Origin: Pseudomonas helleri
GTDB lineage: Bacteria; Pseudomonadota; Gammaproteobacteria; Pseudomonadales; Pseudomonadaceae
Reading direction: 5' to 3'
Assembly: GCF_001043025.1 (NCBI RefSeq)
Contig: NZ_JYLD01000020.1
Location: 1 to 64,000 of the forward strand
Length of the DNA: 64,000 nucleotides
This document shows, one piece after another, positions 31,891 through 39,865 of the stretch (position 1 is its first letter; each line of letters begins with the position of its first letter). A model generated the notes under the pieces. The model worked only from the letters and a program-made list of their open reading frames with translations. It made no database searches and was not told the DNA's origin. A program made the position numbers and the translations under genes.

Positions 31891-31958
31891 TGTAGGAGCG
31901 AGCTTGTCTCGCGATCTTTTGAGTGTTTAAAAGATCGCGAGGCAAGCTCGCGCCTACA
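31891..31958. repeat. REPIN palindrome after metH
   Basis: Thirty-base arms, the left beginning TGTAGGAGCGAGCTTGTC, are complementary apart from two positions and enclose an eight-base loop. It is the same family as at 24878 and lies between the convergent metH and gor stops, where it may also act as a 3' transcript stabiliser. Confidence 0.87.
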
Positions 31959-31965
31959 AAGGGAT

Positions 31966-33324
31966 TTACCGTTTAACTGGCGTGCGCATGGTGACGAATT
32001 CTTCAGCCGCCGTCGGGTGGACGCCGATGGTTTCGTCAAAATGCTGTTTGGTTGCACCGGCTTTCAAGGCAATCGCCAGTCCCTGCACGATCTCCCCCGC
32101 CTCTGGCCCTACCATGTGGCAGCCCAGCACTTTATCGGTGTCGGCATCGACCACCAGCTTCATCAACGTACGCTCCTGACACTCGGTCAGGGTCAGTTTC
32201 ATTGGGCGGAAGCTGCTCTCGAAGATCTGCACCTTGTGCCCGTCTTCGATGGCCTGTTCTTCGCTCAGCCCTACCGTACCGATGTTCGGCAAACTGAACA
32301 CCGCAGTCGGGATCATGCGGTAATCCACGGGGCGATATTGCTCAGGCTTGAACAGACGCCGCGCAACCGCCATGCCTTCGGCCAAAGCCACTGGCGTGAG
32401 TTGCACACGGCCAATCACGTCACCAATCGCCAGAATCGACGGTTCGGTGCTCTGGTACAGGTCATCGACTTGCACAAAGCCGCGCTTGTCGAGTTTGACC
32501 CCGGTATTTTCCAGCCCGAGGTTGTCGAGCATCGGACGGCGCCCCGTCGCGTAGAACACGCAATCGGCTTCTAGCTCACGGCCGTCTTTAAGGGTGGCCT
32601 TGAGGCTGCCATCTGCCTGCTTGTCGATGCGTGCAATGTCTGCGTTGAACTGCACGTCCATGCCGCGCTTGGTCAGCTCTTCATGCAGGTGTTTGCGCAC
32701 TGCGCCGTCAAAGCCACGCAGGAACATGTCACCGCGGTACAACAACGACGTCTGGGCGCCCAGGCCGTGGAAGATCCCGGCGAACTCCACGGCGATGTAG
32801 CCGCCACCCACCACCAGCACGCGCTTGGGCAGTTCTTTGAGGAAGAACGCTTCGTTGGAGCTGATTGCCAGCTCATGCCCCGGAATCTCCGGGATCTGCG
32901 GCCAGCCGCCCGTTGCGATCAGGATATGTTTGGCCGTATGACGCTGGCCATTGACTTCAACCTCATTCGGTCCGGTCAGTTTTGCGTGACCTTCCATCAG
33001 GGTGACGCCACTGTTGACCAGCAGGTTGCGGTAAATACCGTTGAGGCGGTGGATTTCGCGATCTTTGTTGGCGATCAGGGTCGCCCAGTCAAAATTCGCT
33101 TCACCCAGGCTCCAGCCAAAGCCGGACGCTTGCTCGAAGTCTTCGGCGAAGTGCGCACCGTAGACCAGCAGCTTTTTCGGCACGCAGCCCACGTTCACGC
33201 AGGTACCGCCCAGATAACGGCTTTCTGCTACCGCCACTTTGGCCCCAAAACCCGCAGCAAAGCGTGCAGCACGCACACCACCGGAACCCGCACCAATTAC
33301 AAACAAATCAAATTCGTAGGCCAT
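31966..33324 (-). CDS. gor: Glutathione-disulfide reductase
   Basis: Gor reduces oxidised glutathione with NADPH and FAD in the cytoplasm. The 452-residue flavoprotein has the FAD motif GAGSGGVRAARFAA near the N-terminus, the redox disulfide GGTCVNVGC (Cys42 and Cys47), the NADPH site VVGGGYIAVEFA (about 170-182), the second FAD motif AIGDVIG (about 300), and the C-terminal catalytic HPTAAEE. AGGAGAG precedes the start. These features and the length fit glutathione reductase better than lipoamide or mercuric reductase. It is separated from galU by a terminator hairpin. Confidence 0.95.
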   Translation of the reverse strand: MAYEFDLFVIGAGSGGVRAARFAAGFGAKVAVAESRYLGGTCVNVGCVPKKLLVYGAHFAEDFEQASGFGWSLGEANFDWATLIANKDREIHRLNGIYRNLLVNSGVTLMEGHAKLTGPNEVEVNGQRHTAKHILIATGGWPQIPEIPGHELAISSNEAFFLKELPKRVLVVGGGYIAVEFAGIFHGLGAQTSLLYRGDMFLRGFDGAVRKHLHEELTKRGMDVQFNADIARIDKQADGSLKATLKDGRELEADCVFYATGRRPMLDNLGLENTGVKLDKRGFVQVDDLYQSTEPSILAIGDVIGRVQLTPVALAEGMAVARRLFKPEQYRPVDYRMIPTAVFSLPNIGTVGLSEEQAIEDGHKVQIFESSFRPMKLTLTECQERTLMKLVVDADTDKVLGCHMVGPEAGEIVQGLAIALKAGATKQHFDETIGVHPTAAEEFVTMRTPVKR

Positions 33325-33407
33325 TTCTCTCTCCTAGGCAGGCCATCAGCATAATCGCTCCAGCGCGATTGACCAGCGCCGACGGTTAACGCGAGGCAAA
33401 TAAACGA

Positions 33408-33431
33408 CAAAGCCACCCGAAGGTGGCTTTG
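33408..33431 (-). terminator. Terminator hairpin downstream of galU
   Basis: CAAAGCCACC and GGTGGCTTTG form a perfect 10-bp stem with a four-base loop in the gap between the galU stop and the gor start. The T-rich flank is modest on the minus strand. Confidence 0.8.
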
Positions 33432-33459
33432 TCTTGCAACGTTCTACACGCAGGCTCTG

Positions 33460-34299
33460 TTAGTAAGCCTTGCCGGTTTTGTAGAAGTTTTCGAAGCAGA
33501 AGTTGGTTGCTTCGATGTAGCCTTCAGCACCACCGCAGTCGAAACGCTTGCCTTTGAATTTGTAGGCAATCACGCAACCGTTTTGCGCCTGTTTCATCAG
33601 GGCGTCGGTGATCTGGATCTCGCCACCTTTACCCGGCTCGGTCTGCTTGATCAGGTCGAAGATGTCCGGAGTCAGGATGTAGCGGCCGATGATGGCCAGG
33701 TTCGATGGCGCGTCTTCCGGTGCTGGTTTTTCAACCATGTTGCGCACGCGGTACAGGTCATCACCAATCAGGTCGCCAGCGATGACGCCGTACTTGTTGG
33801 TTTCTTGCGGGTCAACTTCCTGGATCGCGATGATGGTGCAACGGTACTGGTTGTACAGTTTGACCATCTGCGTCAGTACGCCGTCGCCTTCCAGGTTTAC
33901 GCACAGGTCATCTGCCAGTACCACGGCAAACGGCTCGTCGCCGATCAGCGGGCGGCCAGTCAAAATGGCGTGGCCCAGGCCTTTCATTTCGGTTTGACGG
34001 GTGTACGAGAACGAACACTGATCCAGCAGGCGACGGATGCCTACCAGGTATTTTTCTTTGTCAGTGCCCTTGATCTGGTTTTCCAGCTCATAGCTGATGT
34101 CGAAGTGGTCTTCCAGTGCGCGTTTGCCACGTCCTGTGACGATAGAAATTTCATTCAAGCCAGCGTCCAGTGCTTCTTCAACCCCGTACTGGATCAGTGG
34201 CTTGTTCACCACCGGCAGCATTTCTTTTGGCATGGCCTTGGTCGCTGGCAAAAAGCGAGTGCCGTAACCGGCTGCTGGGAACAAGCATTTCTTGATCAT
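33460..34299 (-). CDS. galU: UTP-glucose-1-phosphate uridylyltransferase GalU
   Basis: GalU makes UDP-glucose, the donor for LPS core, exopolysaccharide and trehalose-type pathways. The 279-residue protein starts with the nucleotidyltransferase signature CLFPAAGYGTRFLPATKA, then PKEMLPVVNKPLIQYGVEEA, with VVLADDLC as the metal/nucleotide site and GGEIQITDAL near 225. Length is typical for Pseudomonas GalU. AAGGA lies before the ATG. It is monocistronic and terminated by the hairpin downstream. Confidence 0.96.
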   Translation of the reverse strand: MIKKCLFPAAGYGTRFLPATKAMPKEMLPVVNKPLIQYGVEEALDAGLNEISIVTGRGKRALEDHFDISYELENQIKGTDKEKYLVGIRRLLDQCSFSYTRQTEMKGLGHAILTGRPLIGDEPFAVVLADDLCVNLEGDGVLTQMVKLYNQYRCTIIAIQEVDPQETNKYGVIAGDLIGDDLYRVRNMVEKPAPEDAPSNLAIIGRYILTPDIFDLIKQTEPGKGGEIQITDALMKQAQNGCVIAYKFKGKRFDCGGAEGYIEATNFCFENFYKTGKAY

Positions 34300-34582
34300 A
34301 TGAGTCCTTAAAAGGGCTGTACGTTCGAATTTTGGCGCAGTCTAATCAGGCGGCATCGACGTTACAATGCCCCGAATAGCAAACTGATGCCAACCTAGAT
34401 GAATTTTTAGCCAACAAGTTCATTAATTACTTATTTTTCAACTACTCATCGACTGGGTGAAGCGGTTAACACGCCTGCAGCTGCTCCAGGCAGATTGCGG
34501 CCAAACGCCATATCACGAGGCCAACGCCCTCGATTGACGGTATTATTGCCGCTGTTTTCGATTCTTAAAGGTCCCAGCTTCG

Positions 34583-34768
34583 ATGTCAGCCACAAAAAGC
34601 GTCAACGGTTACCTGATAAAAAATGTCAGTTCAAAAGAATGGTGGATGGTCGCTCCATCAGGCGAACACGTCGCGGGACCATTCTCCTCGGAAAAAGCCG
34701 CAATCGAGGTTGCCGAAGTCTTTGAAGACCTTGCTGGGCCAGCACCTCGCGGGCGCAGCAAGGATTGA
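34583..34768 (+). CDS. Small conserved-looking protein (61 aa)
   Basis: The short frame starts at ATG 34583 and encodes a soluble acidic protein with WWMVAPSGEHVAGPFSSEKA, reminiscent of a small beta-rich domain with an APSG turn, and a basic tail RGRSKD. There is no signal peptide or membrane segment. It lies alone between galU and tsdA, with a hairpin 13 bp downstream that could end its transcript. I do not recognise the family; the well-formed hydrophobic pattern and the hairpin argue that it is real. Confidence 0.55.
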   Translation: MSATKSVNGYLIKNVSSKEWWMVAPSGEHVAGPFSSEKAAIEVAEVFEDLAGPAPRGRSKD

Positions 34769-34780
34769 GCATAGACGCTT

Positions 34781-34811
34781 CTGCCGCCAACGTTTCACAC
34801 GTGGGCGGCAG
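34781..34811. terminator. Hairpin between the 61-aa gene and tsdA
   Basis: CTGCCGCCAACGT and ACGTGGGCGGCAG form a 13-bp stem with one wobble around a five-base loop. On the plus strand it is followed by CCTTGTTTA; on the minus strand the T content is low. It probably ends the plus-strand transcript and perhaps tsdA. Confidence 0.6.
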
Positions 34812-34817
34812 CCTTGT

Positions 34818-35744
34818 TTACTGGGTACCGACGCCTATCAGCACGCCATTAAGGGTCTGCCCGTAAGCATTCACACCATCATTGGCGTGGTACTTGAGTC
34901 GGGTTTTCTCGACCGAGCCTTCTACCAGACGCGGATCCTGCGGCCGCTCATGGGTATTGATGTAGGCGGCCACATCCCACGCTTGTTCATCGCTCAAACT
35001 GTTGGCCTTGCCCAGCGGCATGTTGTGTTTGATGAATGAGGCCGCGGTGTTGATCCGGTGCATGCCGGCCCCCCAGTTGTAAGACTCCTTGCCCCACAGC
35101 GGCGGCATCACGTAATCAGCGCCAACCTTTTGCCCCTGGCCATTATCGCCATGACAAATCGCACACTGGTCCTTATAGACCGCAGCGCCTCGTGCCAGGT
35201 CGTAGCCCCCGGTGGGCTGCGCAACATCCGGGTAACCACGCCCCGGCAATTCGACACCCACCGGCGCTTTGGTCGATAACCAATAGGCATACACCGACAA
35301 TGCGGTGATCTCACGACTGTCGGCCGCAGGGGGTGTTCCGCCATTCATGCTGAACTGAAAACAGCCCTGCAAACGCTCTGCAAAGGTGTTGACCTTGTCG
35401 TTCTTCTTTCGATAGGCCGGGTACATCGGGTAAGCGCCCCATAGTGGCGCCGAATTAGCCATGCGCCCCTGATCCAGGTGGCAGTTGGTACAGTTCAGGC
35501 CATTGCCCACGAACTGTGGGGCTTGGCGCTTGGTATCGACAAACAGCGCATAACCGTCTTTAACCATTTTTCCGTAAGCGTTATCCGGCAGTTCGCTTTC
35601 CAGCGGCGGCTGGAAATACTCCGGGCCGTGGCCACTCACCGGTGGGATTTTGATCTGGCTTTGATCGTCCATGGCGATCGTGGCGGCCAGGGCGACAGGG
35701 CTCAATAGCATTGACAGCGCGCAAGCAGGCATCATGCTTTTCAT
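34818..35744 (-). CDS. tsdA: Thiosulfate dehydrogenase-like dihaem cytochrome c (TsdA)
   Basis: TsdA oxidises two thiosulfate to tetrathionate in the periplasm, or the reverse in some bacteria. The 308-residue precursor has a signal peptide (cleaved near 20), haem motif CTNCH at 85-89 within NGLNCTNCHLDQGRM, and a second motif CAICH at 194-198. Between them lies LQGCFQFSMNGG with Cys128, the position where TsdA enzymes place the unusual Cys ligand of the active-site haem. These features separate it from ordinary cytochrome c4. Its start overlaps the upstream cytochrome gene by four bases. The direction of the reaction cannot be read from the sequence. Confidence 0.82.
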   Translation of the reverse strand: MKSMMPACALSMLLSPVALAATIAMDDQSQIKIPPVSGHGPEYFQPPLESELPDNAYGKMVKDGYALFVDTKRQAPQFVGNGLNCTNCHLDQGRMANSAPLWGAYPMYPAYRKKNDKVNTFAERLQGCFQFSMNGGTPPAADSREITALSVYAYWLSTKAPVGVELPGRGYPDVAQPTGGYDLARGAAVYKDQCAICHGDNGQGQKVGADYVMPPLWGKESYNWGAGMHRINTAASFIKHNMPLGKANSLSDEQAWDVAAYINTHERPQDPRLVEGSVEKTRLKYHANDGVNAYGQTLNGVLIGVGTQ

Positions 35745-36391
35745 GGCGCGACCTCCTTGTGGCCCACGGTTGAGAAATACTCGGCCACGGCTTTGACTTC
35801 GTCTTCGCTCATGGCCTTGGCGATATGGCCCATCAAGTCGTTGGGGTCATTCTTGCGCGAGCCATCGCGCCAGGCATTCAACTGCGCCACCAGATACAGC
35901 GCAGGCTGATTGGCCAGTGGCGGGAAAGCACTGCCCACCCCTGCCCCGCCCGGCCCATGACAACTCACGCACTCCGGGATTTGCCGATCCCAGGCGCCAC
36001 GCAATGCCAGCGTTTCCCCCACGCCTTCAGGCATGCTGCTGCGGTTGATCGGCGGGACCGGCGGCGCCGGCATCGCAGTAATAGCCTGGGTGACCAAGGC
36101 AATTTCGTCGTCAGTCAAGGCCTTGGCCAGCGGCTGCATCACGGGACTGACACGTTTGCCACTTTGGAAGTCGTGAAGCTGTTTGCTCAGGTAGTCAGCA
36201 GATATACCGGCTAATCGCGGAAAACCTGCAGGTGCCAGCCCCATGCCATCAGCCCCGTGGCAAGCCACACACGCCAGGGCACCGGGCTGTGCCCCGCCCT
36301 GCAGGTAAATGTTGGCAGAGGTTTGCGCCTGTACGCTATTGAGCGTGAGCAGCACTACGCCGCCCAACAGCGCTCGGTTAAGTGGAATCAT
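35741..36391 (-). CDS. tsdB: Dihaem cytochrome c4-type electron partner (TsdB-like)
   Basis: The 216-residue precursor has a signal peptide (about 1-22) and two cytochrome c domains with CVACH (41-45) and CVSCH (141-145), each followed by conserved Met regions, as in cytochrome c4 and TsdB. I chose ATG at 36391, preceded by a G-rich stretch and followed directly by the signal peptide; an in-frame ATG at 36403 also exists. The stop overlaps the tsdA start by four bases, the tsdBA order known from Pseudomonas, in which TsdB accepts electrons from TsdA and passes them to the respiratory chain. Without TsdA beside it, it would be called simply cytochrome c4-like. Confidence 0.8.
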   Translation of the reverse strand: MIPLNRALLGGVVLLTLNSVQAQTSANIYLQGGAQPGALACVACHGADGMGLAPAGFPRLAGISADYLSKQLHDFQSGKRVSPVMQPLAKALTDDEIALVTQAITAMPAPPVPPINRSSMPEGVGETLALRGAWDRQIPECVSCHGPGGAGVGSAFPPLANQPALYLVAQLNAWRDGSRKNDPNDLMGHIAKAMSEDEVKAVAEYFSTVGHKEVAP

Positions 36392-36505
36392 GACCCACCC
36401 CATTATTGTTATAAGTTTAGGCCTAAAAAATATAAGCCTTATGGAGCGTAGGGGAATTCCGACAGAGTCACAACCAATGAGCAAAGGAACCCGGCAAACA
36501 GGCAT

Positions 36506-36546
36506 AAAAAAACCTGACACGGCCTTGAGCCGCTGTCAGGTTTTAT
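36506..36546 (-). terminator. Intrinsic terminator of the lipoprotein gene
   Basis: AACCTGACA and TGTCAGGTT form a 9-bp stem. Read on the minus strand it ends in seven T, so it stops transcription of the lipoprotein gene; the plus-strand side also has four T. Confidence 0.88.
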
Positions 36547-36575
36547 GGAGAACGCGGGCTGATCAGGTGCCTGCG

Positions 36576-36929
36576 TTATTCTCCAGAAATACAATGTGTA
36601 GCTGACTGACGAATGTCCCCCGGGCGAACCGGCACATTGGACATGCTTTCATAGACCTTGATGCTGCTGCCGCCTGAACGCTCTTCGATATCAATGACCG
36701 CCGTTGGATTGGAGGTCAGCTTTTGCGGCACGATAATCCTCAGCCCATCTTTGTGCGGCTCGATCTGTGGGTCGTTACGAGTTTTGGACAACTGTTGCAC
36801 CAGGCATTGAGCATAGGCGTCCGGTTTTTTGCCCGAAATAACATTCAGGGTAGGAATCGTGTGTTCGATATCCGTCACTGAAGCACAGCCACCCAACGCC
36901 AGCACCGCCACCAAAACGCCCCACTTCAT
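36576..36929 (-). CDS. Small lipoprotein of unknown function
   Basis: The 117-residue product has a lipoprotein signal with lipobox LGGC (Cys15), so it is lipid-anchored in the cell envelope. The mature part contains DAYAQCLVQQL and a C-terminal Cys (ATHCISGE), allowing one disulfide, and a beta-rich middle RIIVPQKL. I recognise no named family; similar short lipoproteins are common in Pseudomonas. It is monocistronic with its own terminator. Confidence 0.75.
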   Translation of the reverse strand: MKWGVLVAVLALGGCASVTDIEHTIPTLNVISGKKPDAYAQCLVQQLSKTRNDPQIEPHKDGLRIIVPQKLTSNPTAVIDIEERSGGSSIKVYESMSNVPVRPGDIRQSATHCISGE

Positions 36930-37086
36930 ACAATTCCTCCGTTAAAGACCCTAAGACAGTAAATCTTTAACTTTGCTCCCTGATGTCAGGGAATAAGTTT
37001 TCAACAGTGGCCAATTATCTGCCTTTTACGTCAGACTCGCCTGAACCACGGCATAATAAGCGCCTTTAGACCCAAGCTTGGACTAA

Positions 37087-37112
37087 AGCACGTGCTATCG
37101 TGCTGATTTTTT
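37087..37112 (+). terminator. Terminator-like hairpin in the leader region of the DUF1883 gene
   Basis: AGCACG and CGTGCT pair around TGCTAT and are followed by GATTTTTT, 28 bp before the next start codon. No gene on the plus strand ends upstream, so it may be an attenuator or the end of a short transcript. Confidence 0.4.
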
Positions 37113-37139
37113 GGCAAAAGCCCCCTTTTTGGAGCCCAC

Positions 37140-37442
37140 ATGAAGTTCATTCACCAGCGCGAGCACCTTAACGAAGACGACATTGTCGTTATCGAGTGCT
37201 CCCAGCCCTGCAACATCCGCCTGATGAGCGATGCGCACTTTCGCAGCTTCAAGAATGGCGGGCGCCACTCTTATCACGGCGGCGCATTCAAAGACTTCCC
37301 GGCTCGCATCACTGCGCCAAGCACCGGTTTCTGGAACATTACCATCGATACGGTAACCACCCGTGCCATCAGCGTGACCCGCAAGCCCTCGTTCAAGCCT
37401 ACGATCAAGATCGTACGTCGCTCGACCTCCAAGCTGCGCTAA
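37140..37442 (+). CDS. DUF1883 domain protein
   Basis: The 100-residue cytoplasmic protein spans one DUF1883 domain: MKFIHQREHL at the start, IECSQPCNIRLM in the middle, and GGAFKDFPARITAP before a strand-rich basic C-terminus ending RRSTSKLR. The DUF has no established function; related domains occur with SEFIR signalling or toxin-like partners in some bacteria. GGAG lies six bases before the ATG. A 54-codon gene and alkB follow on the same strand within 210 bp, so they may be cotranscribed. Confidence 0.8.
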   Translation: MKFIHQREHLNEDDIVVIECSQPCNIRLMSDAHFRSFKNGGRHSYHGGAFKDFPARITAPSTGFWNITIDTVTTRAISVTRKPSFKPTIKIVRRSTSKLR

Positions 37443-37474
37443 GCCTGACACCTCTTTAATAGACAGGAAATATT

Positions 37475-37639
37475 GTGGACACCGTTAAATACGTCATCAA
37501 GTACAAGCTCAGCGACGAACGCCGCTTTGACTTTGCCCAGCTCAAAACCGGCAGCGAAGAAGAAGCACGTGAAGCACTGAAAAAGCTCCACGGTGATACC
37601 GAGGTATTTACCGACATCAAGGTCAGCAAGGCGCTCTAA
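37475..37639 (+). CDS. Small protein of 54 residues between DUF1883 and alkB
   Basis: A GTG-started frame preceded by AGGA encodes a compact charged protein with KYVIKYKLSDERRFDF and LKTGSEEEAREALKKL, ending FTDIKVSKAL. The alternation of strand and amphipathic helix suggests a small alpha/beta fold. It begins 32 bp after the DUF1883 stop and ends five bases before the alkB ATG, so translational coupling is likely. I do not recognise a family. The regular amino acid pattern and tight packing argue that it is real. Confidence 0.6.
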   Translation: MDTVKYVIKYKLSDERRFDFAQLKTGSEEEAREALKKLHGDTEVFTDIKVSKAL

Positions 37640-37644
37640 GCCCG

Positions 37645-38301
37645 ATGACGCTCGACCTGTTTGGCGAAGAAGACCTGCAGCAGCCTGCCCGGATCGAACG
37701 CATCGGTGCGCAGGCGTTTGTGCTTCGCGGCTTCGCCCTGCCGTGGGTCGAGGCACTGTTAAGCGCTCTTGAGGCCGTGTTGCAGCAATCGCCCTTCAGG
37801 CACATGCAAACCCCCGGCGGTTTTACCATGTCGGCCCGTTTAAGCAGTTGCGGTGATTTGGGCTGGACCTCGGACGGCCACGGCTACCGCTACAGCCCTG
37901 TTGATCCGGTCAGCGCGACGCCCTGGCCGCACATGCCAGAGGCCTTTTTCGACATCGCTGCTGGCGCCGCGAGCGCGGCTGGTTTTGCAGGTTTTGTACC
38001 TGATGCAGGGCTGATTAATACCTACAGTCCCGGCGCAAAAATGTCCCTGCATCAGGACAAGAACGAACGTTGTTACGATGCCCCCATCGTTTCGATTTCT
38101 CTGGGCCTGCCTGCGGTCTTCCAATTTGGCGGCTTTCAGCGCAGTGACCCGGCGCAGAGGATCTCTCTGTTTCATGGCGATGTGGTGGTGTGGGGCGGCG
38201 TCGATCGCTTGCGTTTCCATGGCGTACTGCCGATAAAACCGGGCAACCATCCTGAGTTGGGCGAGCAGCGCATCAATATCACCCTGCGCAAGGCAGGCTG
38301 A
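37645..38301 (+). CDS. alkB: Alpha-ketoglutarate-dependent DNA repair dioxygenase AlkB
   Basis: AlkB removes methyl groups from 1-methyladenine and 3-methylcytosine in DNA and RNA by oxidative demethylation with Fe(II) and 2-oxoglutarate. The 218-residue protein shows LSSCGDLGWTSDGHGYRY in the nucleotide-recognition lid, the iron ligands His136 and Asp138 (LHQDKNE) and His192 (LRFHGV), and the 2-oxoglutarate Arg in RINITLRKAG. Length matches E. coli AlkB (216). No ada gene is adjacent. Confidence 0.93.
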   Translation: MTLDLFGEEDLQQPARIERIGAQAFVLRGFALPWVEALLSALEAVLQQSPFRHMQTPGGFTMSARLSSCGDLGWTSDGHGYRYSPVDPVSATPWPHMPEAFFDIAAGAASAAGFAGFVPDAGLINTYSPGAKMSLHQDKNERCYDAPIVSISLGLPAVFQFGGFQRSDPAQRISLFHGDVVVWGGVDRLRFHGVLPIKPGNHPELGEQRINITLRKAG

Positions 38302-38315
38302 GGCATAGCACAGGG

Positions 38316-38335
38316 CTATATATTTTTTTATATAC
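38316..38335. promoter_or_regulatory. ModE-like operator upstream of modA
   Basis: TATATA and TATATA, flanked by C on both sides, face each other across six T, a pattern like the ModE box (TATAT-N7/8-ATATA) found before mod operons. It lies about 80 bp before the modA start. No modE gene is in the window, so the assignment rests on pattern and position; part of it may instead be a -10 region. Confidence 0.4.
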
Positions 38336-38414
38336 CGTCTATCTTCCTCTAGCCCGACCAAAACCAACCCAACAATTCGGGCAGCTCACGCTTCTAAAGG
38401 AATGGAGTTACGCC

Positions 38415-39182
38415 ATGAATCTTCGCGCTCGACACTTTGCCCCCTCCGCGCTTGCGGCACTGATTGGATGTTTTGCGTTTACTTCAGCGCAGGCCGATGA
38501 CGTTCAGGTAGCCGTCGCGGCCAACTTCACCGCGCCGATTCAGGCCATCGCCAAAGACTTTGAAAAAGACACCGGGCACAAAGTGATCGCTGCGTATGGC
38601 GCCACAGGTCAGTTCTACACCCAGATCAAAAATGGCGCCCCGTTTGAAGTCTTCCTGGCAGCCGACGACAGCACGCCAGAAAAACTCGAAAAAGAAGGCG
38701 ATATTGTCCCGGGCTCACGTTTCACTTACGCCATCGGCACGCTGGCAATGTGGTCAGCCAAAGACGGCTACATCAATGGCACTGACGAAGTGCTGAAGCA
38801 AAACCAGTTCAAACACCTGTCTATCGCCAACCCTAAAGCGGCCCCTTATGGCCTCGCGGCCACGCAAGTGCTGGCAAAACTGGGGCTGACTGACGCGGTC
38901 AAAGGCAAGATTGTTGAAGGCCAGAATATCACCCAGGCCTATCAATTCGTCTCGACGGGCAATGCCGAGTTGGGTTTTGTCGCCCTGTCGCAGATCTATA
39001 AAGACGGCAAAGTCAGCGAAGGTTCCGCCTGGCTGGTGCCAGAAGCCTTGCACGACCCGATCAAACAGGACGCGGTGATCCTGAAGAAGGGTGAGAATAA
39101 TCCCGCTGCCAAAGCCCTGGCTGAATACCTGAAAGGCCCTAAAGCGGCGGCCATTATCAAATCCTACGGTTATCAGCTGTAA
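38415..39182 (+). CDS. modA: Molybdate ABC transporter substrate-binding protein ModA
   Basis: ModA binds molybdate in the periplasm and hands it to ModBC. The 255-residue precursor has a signal peptide (cleaved near TSAQA-DD, about 27), then VQVAVAANFTAPIQAIAKDFEK, where Ser/Thr/Asn side chains bind the oxyanion, and SGATGQFYTQI-like AYGATGQFYTQIKNGAP. GNAELGFVALSQI is the C-terminal lobe signature. GGAG lies before the start. The modB ATG follows directly after the stop, in a three-gene operon. Confidence 0.94.
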   Translation: MNLRARHFAPSALAALIGCFAFTSAQADDVQVAVAANFTAPIQAIAKDFEKDTGHKVIAAYGATGQFYTQIKNGAPFEVFLAADDSTPEKLEKEGDIVPGSRFTYAIGTLAMWSAKDGYINGTDEVLKQNQFKHLSIANPKAAPYGLAATQVLAKLGLTDAVKGKIVEGQNITQAYQFVSTGNAELGFVALSQIYKDGKVSEGSAWLVPEALHDPIKQDAVILKKGENNPAAKALAEYLKGPKAAAIIKSYGYQL

Positions 39183-39863
39183 ATGCCGCTCTCGAGTGCT
39201 GACTTTGCGGCCATCTGGCTGACCCTGAAGCTGGCGTCACTGACCACGGTCATTCTGCTGCTGGTCGGCACTCCGATCGCCCTGTGGCTCGCGCATACCC
39301 GATCACGGCTGCGCGGCCCGATTGGCGCTATCGTGGCCTTGCCGCTGGTGCTGCCGCCCACCGTCATCGGTTTTTATCTGTTACTGGCGATGGGCCCGCA
39401 CGGCTATGTCGGGCAGCTCACCCAGGCCATGGGGCTGGGAACGCTGACCTTCAGTTTTGCCGGGCTGGTGATCGGCTCAGTGATTTATTCAATGCCCTTT
39501 GTCGTTCAGCCTTTGCAGAACGCATTCACCGCCATCGGTCCCAGACCTCTGGAAGTTGCCGCCACGTTGCGGGCCAATCCTTGGGATTGTTTTTTTACCG
39601 TGGTGCTACCGCTCGCACGCCCCGGCTTTATCACTGCAGCGATTCTGGGCTTTGCCCACACGGTCGGTGAGTTTGGCGTGGTGCTGATGATTGGCGGCAA
39701 TATCCCGGAAAAAACCCGCGTGGTTTCCGTGCAAATCTACGACCACGTTGAAGCACTGGAATATGCCCAGGCGCACTGGCTGGCAGGCGCCATGGTGGTG
39801 TTTTCATTTCTGGTGCTGTTGGCGCTGTACTCAAGCCGCAAATCTCAAAGCACCTGGAGTTGA
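39183..39863 (+). CDS. modB: Molybdate ABC transporter permease ModB
   Basis: ModB is the inner-membrane channel subunit of the molybdate importer. The 226-residue protein has about five to six membrane segments and the permease EAA-type loop VAATLRANPWDCFFTVVLPLARPG, which docks onto ModC (quoted here only to locate it at about residues 123-146). It starts immediately after modA and its stop lies two bases before the modC ATG. Length is typical. Confidence 0.94.
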   Translation: MPLSSADFAAIWLTLKLASLTTVILLLVGTPIALWLAHTRSRLRGPIGAIVALPLVLPPTVIGFYLLLAMGPHGYVGQLTQAMGLGTLTFSFAGLVIGSVIYSMPFVVQPLQNAFTAIGPRPLEVAATLRANPWDCFFTVVLPLARPGFITAAILGFAHTVGEFGVVLMIGGNIPEKTRVVSVQIYDHVEALEYAQAHWLAGAMVVFSFLVLLALYSSRKSQSTWS

Positions 39864-39865
39864 AC

